Source: Thermophilibacter immobilis | GTDB taxonomy: Bacteria > Actinomycetota > Coriobacteriia > Coriobacteriales > Atopobiaceae | Length of the DNA: 64,000 nt | Assembly (NCBI RefSeq): GCF_015277515.1 | Contig: NZ_CP063767.1 | Location: forward strand, 2,074,770-2,138,769 | Direction of reading: 5' to 3' | In this document: positions 25,153 through 34,821 of the stretch, one piece after another | How the letters are laid out: each line of letters starts with the position of its first letter | Position numbering within the stretch: the stretch's first letter is position 1 | The notes under the pieces: model-generated | What the model saw: only the letters and a program-made list of their open reading frames with translations | The model's database searches: none | Told to the model about the DNA's origin: nothing | Program-made: the position numbers and the translations under genes

Positions 25153-26928
25153 GTGAGTGACACGCCGACCATCGTACGTCCCGGCGCGGCCCCCAAGCCA
25201 GGCGACACCCCTCCCGACGAGGTTCTTCTGGGAAGGTATCGCGTTTTGGCACGACGGGGCACCGGCGGGTTTGGCACCGTCTGCACCTGCTGGGACACGC
25301 GCCTGCAACGGCGCGTGGCCATCAAGCGCATGCCGCTGCTTTCCCAAAACGGCACAACCACGGCCGAGGAGGCCCTAGCAGAGGCGCGCACCGCCTGCAT
25401 GCTCGCCCACCCCAACATCGTGACCGTCTTTGACTTCGAGACCGATGGCTCCTATGCCTACCTGGTCATGGAGTACGTCGACGGGCTCAACCTCGCCGAG
25501 CTTCTCGCGCGCGTGGAGGGGGGCCGCCTCACGTACGAGGAGTGCGCCCACATGCTCCAGTCCGTCACACGCGCCCTCTCGTTTGCCCACGAGAACCGCG
25601 TGCTGCACCTGGACATCAAGCCCACCAACATCATGATCGACCGCCAGGGCGTCGTGAAGCTCGCCGACTTTGGCATGGCCGCGCTCGCCTCGGCCGCAGG
25701 CTACGGCGGGGCGCGCGGGGGCACCGTGGGCTACATGCCACCCGAGCAGATCGAGGGGCTTCTCGTGGACGAGCGCGCCGACGTCTTCTCGCTCGCGGTT
25801 GTGGTATGGCAGTCCCTCACGGGCTCCGACCCCTTCCTTGCGCCCAGTGCCGCCGCCTCGCGCGACAAGATTCAGAAGGGCCCCACGCGCGCGCTCTCCA
25901 AGGACTGCCCCGAGCTCGCGGGCGAACCCGAGCGGGTCCTGCTCAGCGCGTTGGCCCCCGTGACCTCCGAGCGCACGACCTCGGTGCGGCAGCTCGCGGG
26001 CGAACTCCTTGCCTTCCTGGGCCCCACAGAGAACGGAGCCGCCTCGCTCTCCTCTCTCGTCGAGCAGTCCGAGCAGGACGAGCCTGCCGAGAGAACCTCC
26101 TGGGAGGTGCGCCACCTCCCGCTGAACGTGCGCTACCCCTGGCTCGCGAGCGCGCTCGTCCGAGCGCTCACCGCCCTTCTGGTGCTGCTGGCTGCGCACC
26201 CCCTGCTCTCCGCACTGGCGGGTGAGAGCCCGCAGGCCATGGTCGTGGCCCTTCTCGTCATCTGCGGCGCCTCGGCTCTCTGGCCTCCTTTGGGCTCGGC
26301 CCTCGTGGGGGCGCTGCTCTGCGGAGCGCTCCTCATGACCACCCCAACCGTAGCGTCATTTCTCCTGGCAGCGCTGAGCGCGCTCGGGCTCGGGGGCTGG
26401 TGGGTCTTCGCGGGACGCCGCGAGCACCTAGCCTCGGCGGCAGTCCTTCTGCCGTGCTGCCTCGCCTCGCCGCTGACGGGAGCCGGCCTCGCAGGCTTTG
26501 CCCTCGACCCCGCCCCCGCCGCGCTCACCGGGGTGGTGGGCTACCTCATGGGCAGCCTCTTTCACCTCACGTCCGCAGCGGATTTCGCGGCCTCTCCCAC
26601 CGTGGCGGCACTGCTGGTCTCCTGGGGGCGACCCTCGTTTTGGCTCATGGCCGCCGGTGCCGCCGCGTGTGCGGCCGTGTCCTCGGCGGTGGCTTTGCGA
26701 GGGAGCATGGCCGCTGGTGTGACGGGGCAGTCCCTTGGCCTTATGTGCATCATCCTTTTTGAGGTTCTCGCAGCTAGAATGGAGAATAGCGGTATATGGA
26801 TGCCTCCCGATGGGGAGTCTGTGGCCCTTGCGGTAATCTTGTTCGTGTTTTTGTGCATCGCGACGGTCCTAAGAGGTCCGCTCTTTGAGGAGCGGGAAGG
26901 CGAGGATATCAATGAGTTTCCTCAGTGA
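25153..26928 (+). CDS. Serine/threonine protein kinase with multi-pass C-terminus
   Basis: A 591-residue protein. The kinase domain (about 25-280) has the glycine loop RRGTGGFGTV, VAIK lysine, catalytic loop HLDIKPTN, DFG (DFGMA) and MPPEQ. HLD replaces HRD, as in some bacterial kinases, so it is a non-RD kinase that may need no loop phosphorylation. Residues about 330-580 are six or more hydrophobic segments with no extracellular sensor domain, unlike PASTA kinases. GTG 25153 follows GAGGAGAAG. It leads the fhaA-fhaB-pstP operon and overlaps fhaA by 17 bp. Confidence 0.88.
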   Translation: MSDTPTIVRPGAAPKPGDTPPDEVLLGRYRVLARRGTGGFGTVCTCWDTRLQRRVAIKRMPLLSQNGTTTAEEALAEARTACMLAHPNIVTVFDFETDGSYAYLVMEYVDGLNLAELLARVEGGRLTYEECAHMLQSVTRALSFAHENRVLHLDIKPTNIMIDRQGVVKLADFGMAALASAAGYGGARGGTVGYMPPEQIEGLLVDERADVFSLAVVVWQSLTGSDPFLAPSAAASRDKIQKGPTRALSKDCPELAGEPERVLLSALAPVTSERTTSVRQLAGELLAFLGPTENGAASLSSLVEQSEQDEPAERTSWEVRHLPLNVRYPWLASALVRALTALLVLLAAHPLLSALAGESPQAMVVALLVICGASALWPPLGSALVGALLCGALLMTTPTVASFLLAALSALGLGGWWVFAGRREHLASAAVLLPCCLASPLTGAGLAGFALDPAPAALTGVVGYLMGSLFHLTSAADFAASPTVAALLVSWGRPSFWLMAAGAAACAAVSSAVALRGSMAAGVTGQSLGLMCIILFEVLAARMENSGIWMPPDGESVALAVILFVFLCIATVLRGPLFEEREGEDINEFPQ

Positions 26929-28054
26929 TTTCGAGGGGCGTATCGGCTCCGTGTTCGGGGCTGCCCCCCAGGGCTACACCGAGCCCTTCTCCTTCAAGAA
27001 GCTTGCCAAGCGGGCCGCACGCGAGATGGAAAACGAGACGTACGAGATCGACGGCGTCGACACCGCGCCCGCGCTCTACACCGTGCTGGTCTCCTCGTCT
27101 GACGACGCGCTCATGCGCCCCCTCTACGAGCAGATCACCTACGAGATATCCACGCTCATGACTGCGCAGGCGCAGAAGAAGAACTACGCCTTCGTGGGCA
27201 ACCCCCTCGTGCGCTTCATGGTCGATCCCTCCCTCAAGTCGGGAAAGTTCGCCGTCTTCGCCGAGAACGTCGACTCCCGCACGCTCACGCGCCTGCGGGA
27301 GGAGGAGCGCGCCTTCTTGGGCGGCAACTCGAGCGTCGGGGGCGCTGCGGCGCAGATTCAGCGTCGAGGCCCTCAGCCTCAGGCATCGCGCCCCGCGCGC
27401 CACGAGGAAGCCCCGCTCTCGACGCCGCTCGTGACACCGGCCTCCGTGCCCTTCTCGGACACCGACGCTGGGCTCGGCGTCGTTCCGGGAGACTTTGACG
27501 AGCCCCTCCCCGTGGCCTCCGCCTCCGCGTCCACCCCCATGCCCGTCGCCGTGGCAAATGCGCCCGTTGTCGCCGAGGGGGCACGACCCATGTCCATTCC
27601 CGTTCCTCAGACGCAGCGCCGCAACGTGCCCCTCGTGGACCCGCATCACGCCGCCGCGCAGACCAGCACCGAGAGCCCCGCCGCCTATGCGGCCCCTGTC
27701 GTCGAGACCTCCGGGCACGGCGTCGCCGACGTCCGCGCCCGCGCGAGCGCGTCGGCCCCCCGGGCCACCTGCCTTCTCATCGACCGGCAGACTGGGCGCA
27801 CCTTCACGGGCACGGCCCCGTCCGCCGTCATCGGGCGCGAGCGCTCGCAGGCGCAGATCGTCCTGCGCGACCCCAATGTCTCGCGCCGCCACGCCGAGCT
27901 CTCCTTCGACGGGCGCGACTGGCACGTCACCGATCTCAACTCGACCAACGGAACGCTGGTCAACGATGTCGACGTGACTGACTGCGTCCTGCGCGACGGC
28001 GACCTGCTCACCGTGGGCCTCGTGAACCTTGAGTTCAGGGAGAACCTGCAATGA
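26912..28054 (+). CDS. fhaA: FhaA-like protein (DUF3662 + FHA)
   Basis: A 380-residue protein. Residues 1-125 match the DUF3662 N-domain of actinobacterial FhaA (SFLSDFEGRIGSVFG, FKKLAKRAAREME, YTVLVSSSDD). A Pro/Ala-rich linker covers about 135-285, and an FHA domain about 288-378 has GRERSQAQIVL, SRRHAEL and NSTNGTLVND. FHA domains bind phosphothreonine. In mycobacteria FhaA docks phosphorylated MviN/FtsZ-linked factors. The operon place between kinase and fhaB matches that role. Confidence 0.9.
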   Translation: MSFLSDFEGRIGSVFGAAPQGYTEPFSFKKLAKRAAREMENETYEIDGVDTAPALYTVLVSSSDDALMRPLYEQITYEISTLMTAQAQKKNYAFVGNPLVRFMVDPSLKSGKFAVFAENVDSRTLTRLREEERAFLGGNSSVGGAAAQIQRRGPQPQASRPARHEEAPLSTPLVTPASVPFSDTDAGLGVVPGDFDEPLPVASASASTPMPVAVANAPVVAEGARPMSIPVPQTQRRNVPLVDPHHAAAQTSTESPAAYAAPVVETSGHGVADVRARASASAPRATCLLIDRQTGRTFTGTAPSAVIGRERSQAQIVLRDPNVSRRHAELSFDGRDWHVTDLNSTNGTLVNDVDVTDCVLRDGDLLTVGLVNLEFRENLQ

Positions 28055-28464
28055 TCGACCTCGTCCTCTTCCTGGGGCGCGTCCTGCTCGTCGTCGTCCT
28101 CTATGTCTTCCTGTTCGCGGTCATGCGCACGGGCGTGGGCCTCGTGCGCGGCCAGCGCCGCGACACGGCCATCTGGGCGGTTGACGTCGAGAAGGGCACG
28201 CGCTTGCTGCGCGGCCTGCACGTGGACATCCTGGGGCCGGTCGTCGTCGGGCGCTCGTCGTCGTCAGACATCGTCGTCGACGAGCCCTACGTCTCGGCCT
28301 CGCACGCGCGCTTCACGCTGCAGGGCCCCGCCCTCGTCCTCGAGGACCTGGGATCCACCAATGGGACGCTCGTCAACGGCCATCCCATCGGGCAGGCCGT
28401 CACGCTGAGAGAGGCCGACGAGGTCCAGGTCGGTGACACCATCATGCGCGTGAGTCGCGGATGA
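28051..28464 (+). CDS. fhaB: FhaB-like membrane FHA protein
   Basis: A 137-residue protein with one N-terminal membrane helix (3-25) and an FHA domain with GRSSSSDIVV, SASHARF and GSTNGTLVNG. The start ATG overlaps the fhaA stop (ATGA), and its own stop overlaps pstP in the same way, so the block is translationally coupled. Confidence 0.9.
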   Translation: MIDLVLFLGRVLLVVVLYVFLFAVMRTGVGLVRGQRRDTAIWAVDVEKGTRLLRGLHVDILGPVVVGRSSSSDIVVDEPYVSASHARFTLQGPALVLEDLGSTNGTLVNGHPIGQAVTLREADEVQVGDTIMRVSRG

Positions 28465-29726
28465 GTACGGATCAGATACAGACGCTTCGTGCGACCGGGC
28501 CCGCCAACGCTCCCGGTCGCGCCGAGATGACCGTCGAGGGCCGCATGGGCGCAGACGCCATATCGGGCTCCAACGAGTTCCTCTCGTGGGGAACCCGTAG
28601 CGACGTGGGCCTCGTACGCAGCCACAACGAGGACTCGTTTCTTCTCCGCACGCCCCTCTTCGTGGTCTGCGACGGCATGGGCGGCCACGCCGCGGGCGAG
28701 GTCGCAAGCTCCATCGCCGTCGAGACCATCGGCGAGCAGGCGCCGGGAACCGCCGACGACGTCCTTCTGGGCGCAGCCGTCGAGGCAGCCAACCTGGCCG
28801 TCATCAAGGGGGCCGAGGACGGCGTGGGCAAGCCCGGCATGGGCTGCACCGCAACCGCGGTGCTCATCAGCAAGAACAAGATGGCCGTGGCCCATGTGGG
28901 CGACTCGCGCGCCTACATGCTCCACCACGGGACCCTCGTGCGCATCACGCACGATCACTCCTACGTCGAGGAGCTCGTGGACTCGGGGCAGATCACGGCC
29001 GACGAGGCACGCACGCACCCCTCGCGCTCCATCATCACCCGCGCGCTGGGCTCTGACCCCGACATGTACGCCGATCACTTCTCGCTCGAGGTCAGCGACG
29101 GAGACCGCGTGATTCTGTGCTCCGACGGCCTTTCGAGCATGATCCCCGACAGCGACATCGAGGCCGTGGCCGTCTCGAGCGCCACGCCGCAGCAGGCGGC
29201 GGACAACCTCGTGGGGGCAGCCCTCACGGCCGGAGGATCCGACAACGTGACCGCCCTGGTGGTCGACATCCTCAACGACGGCGTGGCGGACGCCACGCGC
29301 TCTCAGCTCACCAAGCGTATCTTCGCCATCGCGGGAATTCTGCTGGCCACCGTGGCCGTCTGCCTCGCAGGCGTGCTCTTCTTTATCAGAAACGAGTGGT
29401 ACCTCGGGGTGAGCGACGGAAACGTTGCCGTCTACCAGGGCGTCAACGCAGACCTTCTGGGCCTTCCGCTCTATGATCTCGTGAGCACGAGCGCCGTCGC
29501 GACCTCCGACTTGCCCACCTCCGTGCAGGACCAGCTCGAGGCGGGAATCCGCGTCCAGAACCAGGAGAGCGCCCAGCAGACCCTCGACTCCTACAGCCAG
29601 CAAATCAGCGACGAGAAGAGCCGGGCACAGGAGGTCGCCGTGGAGGCCCGCTCGGGAAGCGATCCCACGGTCGAGACGGCAACCCCCACGGACACCACGA
29701 CCTCGGACCAGAGCGAGGGCGACTGA
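28461..29726 (+). CDS. pstP: PP2C-type Ser/Thr phosphatase (PstP/Stp)
   Basis: A 421-residue phosphatase. The PP2C domain (about 40-275) has [35 protein letters not shown] and [11 protein letters not shown], supplying the metal-binding aspartates. A membrane helix at about 286-309 is followed by an extracytoplasmic Ser/Thr/Asp-rich tail. It dephosphorylates targets of the neighbouring kinases. An N-terminal extension of about 40 residues precedes the catalytic domain. Confidence 0.92.
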   Translation: MSTDQIQTLRATGPANAPGRAEMTVEGRMGADAISGSNEFLSWGTRSDVGLVRSHNEDSFLLRTPLFVVCDGMGGHAAGEVASSIAVETIGEQAPGTADDVLLGAAVEAANLAVIKGAEDGVGKPGMGCTATAVLISKNKMAVAHVGDSRAYMLHHGTLVRITHDHSYVEELVDSGQITADEARTHPSRSIITRALGSDPDMYADHFSLEVSDGDRVILCSDGLSSMIPDSDIEAVAVSSATPQQAADNLVGAALTAGGSDNVTALVVDILNDGVADATRSQLTKRIFAIAGILLATVAVCLAGVLFFIRNEWYLGVSDGNVAVYQGVNADLLGLPLYDLVSTSAVATSDLPTSVQDQLEAGIRVQNQESAQQTLDSYSQQISDEKSRAQEVAVEARSGSDPTVETATPTDTTTSDQSEGD

Positions 29727-29727
29727 C

Positions 29728-32688
29728 ATGAGGAGAAAACTCTACGTCAGAGGACGGACGCGCGGAGACGTCGAGGCCATGACCTCGTCCTTCTTGCCCG
29801 CAGCGGGACGTCAGCAGCACTCGCGGCGCAACACCGAGCTCTTCCTGCTCTGCCTGGCGGCCGTGCCGGTCCTGCTCCTCTACGCCCTGTACGTCCTCAA
29901 CGCCAACGCCGAGGTCACGCCTTCCACGCTGGGGCTGCCCCTTGCGCTGTTCGCCGCCTTCGCCGTGGCCCACGTGGCCATTCGCTGGCTGGCGCCGGCC
30001 GCCGACCCGGCCATTCTCCCCATCGTCTTCACGCTCTCGGGGATTGGCATCACCTTCCTCACCAGGCTTGCGCCCACCCTGGCCGTCAGCCAGGTAGTCT
30101 GGCTGTTCCTCTCGGTCGCCGTCATGGTAGCCGTGCTCTTCGTGGTCAAGAACCTCGATGGGCTCACCCAGTACAAGTACACCCTGGGCTTCATAGGCAT
30201 CGTCTTGCTCCTGCTCCCCATGCTCATAGGCACCGAGAAGGGCGGCTCCAAGCTCTGGATCTACATCGGGGGGTTCGGCTTCCAGCCTGGTGAGTTCGCC
30301 AAGATCTTCATCGTGCTGTTTCTGGCCTTCTACCTCGCCGGCAACCGAGAGGCCCTCTCGGTGTCCATGCGCAGCTTTGGCCCCTTCAAGCTGCCGCGCC
30401 TTCGCATGCTGATGCCCGTGTTCGTTATGTGGGGCATCAGCCTCCTGCTCGTCGTCTTCGAGAAGGACCTGGGGAGCGCCCTACTCTTCTTCGTGTTCTT
30501 TGTCATCATGCTCTACGTCTCCACGGGGCGCGTGAGCTATGTGATTGTGAGCCTGCTTCTGCTGGCCATAGGTGGGGTCGCCTGCTACTACCTGTTCAGC
30601 CACGTCCAGACCCGCGTGAACATCTGGCTCGACCCCTGGAAGGATGCCTCGGGAGGCGGCTACCAGATCGTGCAGTCCCTCTACTCGCTCGCAGACGGCG
30701 GCCTGGTGGGAACCGGCATCGGCAAGGGCTTGGCCACCATCATCCCCGTCGTCGAGAGCGACTTCATCTTCTCGGCCATCGGCGAGGAGATGGGGCTTCT
30801 GGGCGCCTCGGGCGTGCTCATCTTGTTCCTGCTTCTGTGCGTGCGCGGCTTTGCCACGGCCGCGCGGGCCAAGTCCGACTCGTCCGCCTTCGCAGCAGTC
30901 GGCCTCACGTGCGCCCTGTGCTTCCAGGCCTTTCTCATCGTGGGCGGCGTCACCAAGTTCCTGCCGCTCACGGGCGTCACGCTGCCCTTCATGAGCCAGG
31001 GCGGCACCTCGCTTCTGGCGAGCTTCGTCATCGTGGGGCTTCTGCTGCGCGCGGGCGACGAGGGCACCGGCCAGGAGACCGAGATGGCGAGCAACCCCGG
31101 TAACCCCGAGGACCGCCTGGGATCAAAGATCGCGTTTCCCGGAAGGCTCGCCGCAGCGGGGACGCATGCCGCTGACGTCGTGCGCGGAAGCCATGCGCGC
31201 GGCCACTTTGGCCTGCAGACCCCCGAGTCAGGCGTGCTCGGCCGCGTCGCGCTCGGAAAGCGCCTCACCAACCTGGTCACGGTCTTCGCCGTCCTGTTTG
31301 CCGCGCTCATAGCCAACCTGACCTACGTCCAGCAAATTGACGCGAGTCGCGTTCAGAACCTCCCCACGAACAACCACACGATCGCGAAGAGCGCCTACGT
31401 AGAACGCGGCGCCATCATCACGTCCGACGGCGTCACCCTGGCGGAGAGCGTCGAACAGGCCGATGGCACGTACCTGCGCAGCTATCCGCAGGGGACGCTC
31501 GCGCGTCACACGGTGGGCTACATCTCCACGCAGTACGGGACCACGGGCGTCGAGGCATCCATGAACGAGACCCTCACCGGCCATGCCGACTACTCGACCT
31601 GGAAGGGCGCTCTGTACTCGATGGCCGGCGTCGAGCAGTCGGGCTCCACCGTCGCGCTGACCATAAACTCGAAGATCCAGGAGGCAGCCGAGAACGCCCT
31701 GGACGGCTACACCGGTGCCATCGTGGTGCTCGACCCCAAGACCGGAGCGGTTCTGGCCAAGGCGTCCAACCCCACCTACTCGGTCGATGACCTGGACAGC
31801 ATCATCTCCTCGGGCACGGGCGGACAACTCCTGGACCGCTCGACCCAGGCGCTTTACTCCCCCGGCTCCACCTTCAAGGCCATCACGCTCGCTGCCGCGC
31901 TCGACACGGGCACGGCGAACCTCACGGACGTCTACGACGCCAGCCCCGCAATCCAGATCGGCGGCGCCGAGATCTCCAACTACGGCTACTACGACTACGG
32001 CGCCCCCACGCTCAAGGAGGCCCTCGCACTGTCCTCCAACACCGTGTTCGCCCAGGTGGGCAGCGAGGTGGGAGCGAGCACGCTCGTGCGCTACGCCGAT
32101 GCCTTTGGCTACGGGCAGGCTCTGGGACAGGACTTCTCGTGCGTAACCTCGCTCATGCCCGACCCCGCCGAGATGACCGAGTGGGAAACCGCCTGGGCGG
32201 CCTGCGGCCAGCCCGTGGGCCAACACGCAAGCCCCGCCGGCCCGCAGACCACCATCATGCAGAACGCCGTGGTCGCCCAGACGATCGCCAACGGCGGAGT
32301 CACCATGAACCCCTACGTCGTGGACCACATCCTCTCTCCTGAGGGGACCACCACCTCCACCACCACGGCGCGCTCTCTCGGACAGGCCATCTCGGCCGAC
32401 ACCGCCTCCCAGCTCAAGGAGGCCATGCTCGGAGTCGTCGACCACGGGACCGGCCAGCGCGCCCAGATCACGGGCACGCAGGTCGCCGGCAAGACCGGAA
32501 CCGCCCAGGTCGAGAACGGCAACATCAACTCGTTCTTCATCGGCTTCGCGCCGTATGACAACCCGACGCTGGTCATCTCGGTCTGCGTCGAGGGACAGGG
32601 AGAAGACGTCGAGGGCTTTGCGGCCTCTTTGGCCGGACAGGTGCTCGCCTCCTCGCTCAACGTCCAGTCATCCGGCTCCGACACCTGA
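29728..32688 (+). CDS. SEDS (RodA/FtsW) glycosyltransferase fused to a penicillin-binding transpeptidase
   Basis: A 986-residue protein joining two usually separate enzymes. Residues about 38-442 are a ten-helix SEDS polymerase with the predicted catalytic D302 in WLDPWKD and the [10 protein letters not shown] signature near 421. A linker of about 70 residues leads to a single helix (about 514-532) and a class B PBP. The transpeptidase motifs are SPGSTFK (nucleophile S714), SSN (769-771) and KTGTAQ (K922). It would polymerise and cross-link peptidoglycan in one chain. In mycobacteria rodA and pbpA are neighbouring genes at this position. No stop or frameshift separates the halves. Confidence 0.93.
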   Translation: MRRKLYVRGRTRGDVEAMTSSFLPAAGRQQHSRRNTELFLLCLAAVPVLLLYALYVLNANAEVTPSTLGLPLALFAAFAVAHVAIRWLAPAADPAILPIVFTLSGIGITFLTRLAPTLAVSQVVWLFLSVAVMVAVLFVVKNLDGLTQYKYTLGFIGIVLLLLPMLIGTEKGGSKLWIYIGGFGFQPGEFAKIFIVLFLAFYLAGNREALSVSMRSFGPFKLPRLRMLMPVFVMWGISLLLVVFEKDLGSALLFFVFFVIMLYVSTGRVSYVIVSLLLLAIGGVACYYLFSHVQTRVNIWLDPWKDASGGGYQIVQSLYSLADGGLVGTGIGKGLATIIPVVESDFIFSAIGEEMGLLGASGVLILFLLLCVRGFATAARAKSDSSAFAAVGLTCALCFQAFLIVGGVTKFLPLTGVTLPFMSQGGTSLLASFVIVGLLLRAGDEGTGQETEMASNPGNPEDRLGSKIAFPGRLAAAGTHAADVVRGSHARGHFGLQTPESGVLGRVALGKRLTNLVTVFAVLFAALIANLTYVQQIDASRVQNLPTNNHTIAKSAYVERGAIITSDGVTLAESVEQADGTYLRSYPQGTLARHTVGYISTQYGTTGVEASMNETLTGHADYSTWKGALYSMAGVEQSGSTVALTINSKIQEAAENALDGYTGAIVVLDPKTGAVLAKASNPTYSVDDLDSIISSGTGGQLLDRSTQALYSPGSTFKAITLAAALDTGTANLTDVYDASPAIQIGGAEISNYGYYDYGAPTLKEALALSSNTVFAQVGSEVGASTLVRYADAFGYGQALGQDFSCVTSLMPDPAEMTEWETAWAACGQPVGQHASPAGPQTTIMQNAVVAQTIANGGVTMNPYVVDHILSPEGTTTSTTTARSLGQAISADTASQLKEAMLGVVDHGTGQRAQITGTQVAGKTGTAQVENGNINSFFIGFAPYDNPTLVISVCVEGQGEDVEGFAASLAGQVLASSLNVQSSGSDT

Positions 32689-32811
32689 TGGAGGCAGACG
32701 ATCAAGACAAAACGAAGCAGAAACGCAGCAAAAACGTAGCAGGGCATCGCGGCGATGGTGCCTCAGAAAAAGGAACGCGGGCAAGCCGCGAGTGTGATAA
32801 GGAGAGATCGT

Positions 32812-34812
32812 ATGCCAGGGATGGTTCTCGGCGGGCGCTACCAGGTCCAGGACAAGATTGGTACAGGAGGCATGGCCACGGTCTTCCGCGGCCATGACGA
32901 GGTGCTCGGCCGCACCGTCGCCGTCAAGACGATGCTGCCCCAGTATGCGACCGACCCCTCCTTCGCGGCGCGCTTCAAGCAGGAGGCGCAGGCCGCGGCG
33001 GCACTGCAGAGCCCCTATATTGTCTCGGTCTACGACTGGGGCAAGGACGCGGACACCTACTACATCGTCATGGAGTACCTGCGGGGCACCGACCTCAAGA
33101 GCGGCATCCGCAAGCACGGCGCCCTTGACTGCAAGAAGGTCGCCCAGATCGGCTCGCAAATCGCGCAGGCCCTCTCCGTGGCCCACAAGCACGACATCAT
33201 CCACCGCGACATCAAGCCGCAGAACATCATGGTGCAGCCCGACGGCAACATCAAGGTGATGGACTTTGGCATCGCGCGCGCCAAGAACAGCCACCTCACC
33301 ACCGACAACTCCGTCCTGGGCACTGCCCACTACGTCTCCCCCGAGCAGACTCAGGGCAAGGAGCTCGGCCCCACGACCGACCTCTACTCGCTGGGTATCG
33401 TGATGTACGAGGCCTCGACCGGGCAGGTCCCCTTCCAGGGCGACGATGCCATAACCGTAGCGCTCAAGCAGGTCAACGAGCAGCCCAAGCCGCCCAGCCA
33501 GCTCAATCCCGCCGTTGACCCCTCGCTCGAGTCGATCATCCTCAAGTGCATGCAGAAGGACCCCGCGGCGCGCTTCCAGACGGCCGACGAGCTCTACCGG
33601 ACCCTGCGCGACTACCTTGCGGGCCGGATGCAGTCCGTCAACAGCGCGACGGCCCTGCTTCCCGCCGCAGCCACGACCGCGCTCGATCGCACCGGGGCCA
33701 CCGGGGCCACGAACGCCCTTCCCGCCGTGGACCGCACGGGCAGATTCCGCCCGCAGAGCGCAACCGAGCAGGCCGCCGATCAGGAGGCCGAGAGGGCCCA
33801 CAAGAAGAAGCGCAACATCATCCTGGGCGTCGTGGGGGCCCTTGCGCTCATCGCCGTGATCATCTTCGCCGTCACCTCGATGCTAGGCTCCTCCACGACG
33901 GCAAAGGCCGTCCCCAACCTTCTGGGCTACACCCAAGACGAGGCCGTTCAGAAGATCGAGGAGGAGGGCTTCGAGGTGGGGTCGGTCAACTCCAAGTACG
34001 ACTCCTCGGTCGCGGAGGGCAAGGTCTGCGACCAGGACCCCGCCGCCAACCTCCAGATGCCCGAGGGCTCCACGGTAAACATCTGGGTCTCGAAGGGGGC
34101 CGAGCCGGCGGAGGAGGTCGAGGTTCCTGACCTCACGAACAAGTCCGCCGCCGATGCGGAGAGCGCCCTGGAGGCCGTGGGGCTCGTGGGCAAGGTTGGC
34201 TCCGAGGAGGAGAGCGACGACGTGGGCGCAGGCAAGGTGAGCTCACAGGATCCCAAGGCCGGAACGACCGCCAAGGCCGGAGACACCGTCACATTCCACC
34301 TCTCGACCGGTCCCTCGCAGGTCGTCGTGACCAACGTGGTGGGTGACGACGAGAGCACCGCCACCTCGCGACTCAAGCAGGCGGGCTTCAAGGTGAGCGT
34401 GCAGAGCGTGAGCTCGAGCAGTGTGTCCAAGGGCACCGTCGTCTCCACGGACCCCGGCGTCAACACGTCCGCCGACAAGGGTGCCACCATCACCCTCTAC
34501 GTCTCGAGCGGGCCGGAGAGCGTCTCGATTACCGACGTCACGGGTTGGAGCTACGCGGACGCCAAGGCGGAGCTCGAGGGCGCAGGCTTCACGGTCAAGC
34601 TCGCAAGCGGGAGCAGCGCCGAGGGCATCGTCACGAAGCAGTCCGCCACCGGGTCGGCAACGGCGGGCACCACGATCACCCTTACCACGCAGGCTGCCTC
34701 CACCGATGGAACAGGGGCCGACAAGAACCCGACGAACGGCGGCGGGAGCGACGCGGGCAGCGGCACAAACGGCACTAGTAACAGCACGAGCGCCAACAGT
34801 AGCAACGGCTAG
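32812..34812 (+). CDS. pknB: PASTA-domain Ser/Thr kinase PknB
   Basis: A 666-residue receptor kinase. The kinase domain (about 8-270) has GTGGMATVF, K39 in VAVKTM, IHRDIKPQNIM, DFGIARA and YVSPEQ. A juxtamembrane segment and one helix (about 331-355) lead to four extracellular PASTA repeats (roughly 362-425, 430-495, 499-562, 566-620) and a Ser/Gly/Asn-rich tail. PASTA domains bind muropeptides or lipid II, coupling wall state to phosphorylation. ATG 32812 follows AAGGAG; the in-frame sequence back to 32755 is not kinase-like. Confidence 0.95.
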   Translation: MPGMVLGGRYQVQDKIGTGGMATVFRGHDEVLGRTVAVKTMLPQYATDPSFAARFKQEAQAAAALQSPYIVSVYDWGKDADTYYIVMEYLRGTDLKSGIRKHGALDCKKVAQIGSQIAQALSVAHKHDIIHRDIKPQNIMVQPDGNIKVMDFGIARAKNSHLTTDNSVLGTAHYVSPEQTQGKELGPTTDLYSLGIVMYEASTGQVPFQGDDAITVALKQVNEQPKPPSQLNPAVDPSLESIILKCMQKDPAARFQTADELYRTLRDYLAGRMQSVNSATALLPAAATTALDRTGATGATNALPAVDRTGRFRPQSATEQAADQEAERAHKKKRNIILGVVGALALIAVIIFAVTSMLGSSTTAKAVPNLLGYTQDEAVQKIEEEGFEVGSVNSKYDSSVAEGKVCDQDPAANLQMPEGSTVNIWVSKGAEPAEEVEVPDLTNKSAADAESALEAVGLVGKVGSEEESDDVGAGKVSSQDPKAGTTAKAGDTVTFHLSTGPSQVVVTNVVGDDESTATSRLKQAGFKVSVQSVSSSSVSKGTVVSTDPGVNTSADKGATITLYVSSGPESVSITDVTGWSYADAKAELEGAGFTVKLASGSSAEGIVTKQSATGSATAGTTITLTTQAASTDGTGADKNPTNGGGSDAGSGTNGTSNSTSANSSNG

Positions 34813-34821
34813 CCCGTTCCC

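Noticed and set aside
32689-32811. A separate small gene between the SEDS-PBP fusion and pknB
   Set aside because: The short frames lack ribosome-binding sites and likeness to known proteins; the stretch is best read as the pknB leader.
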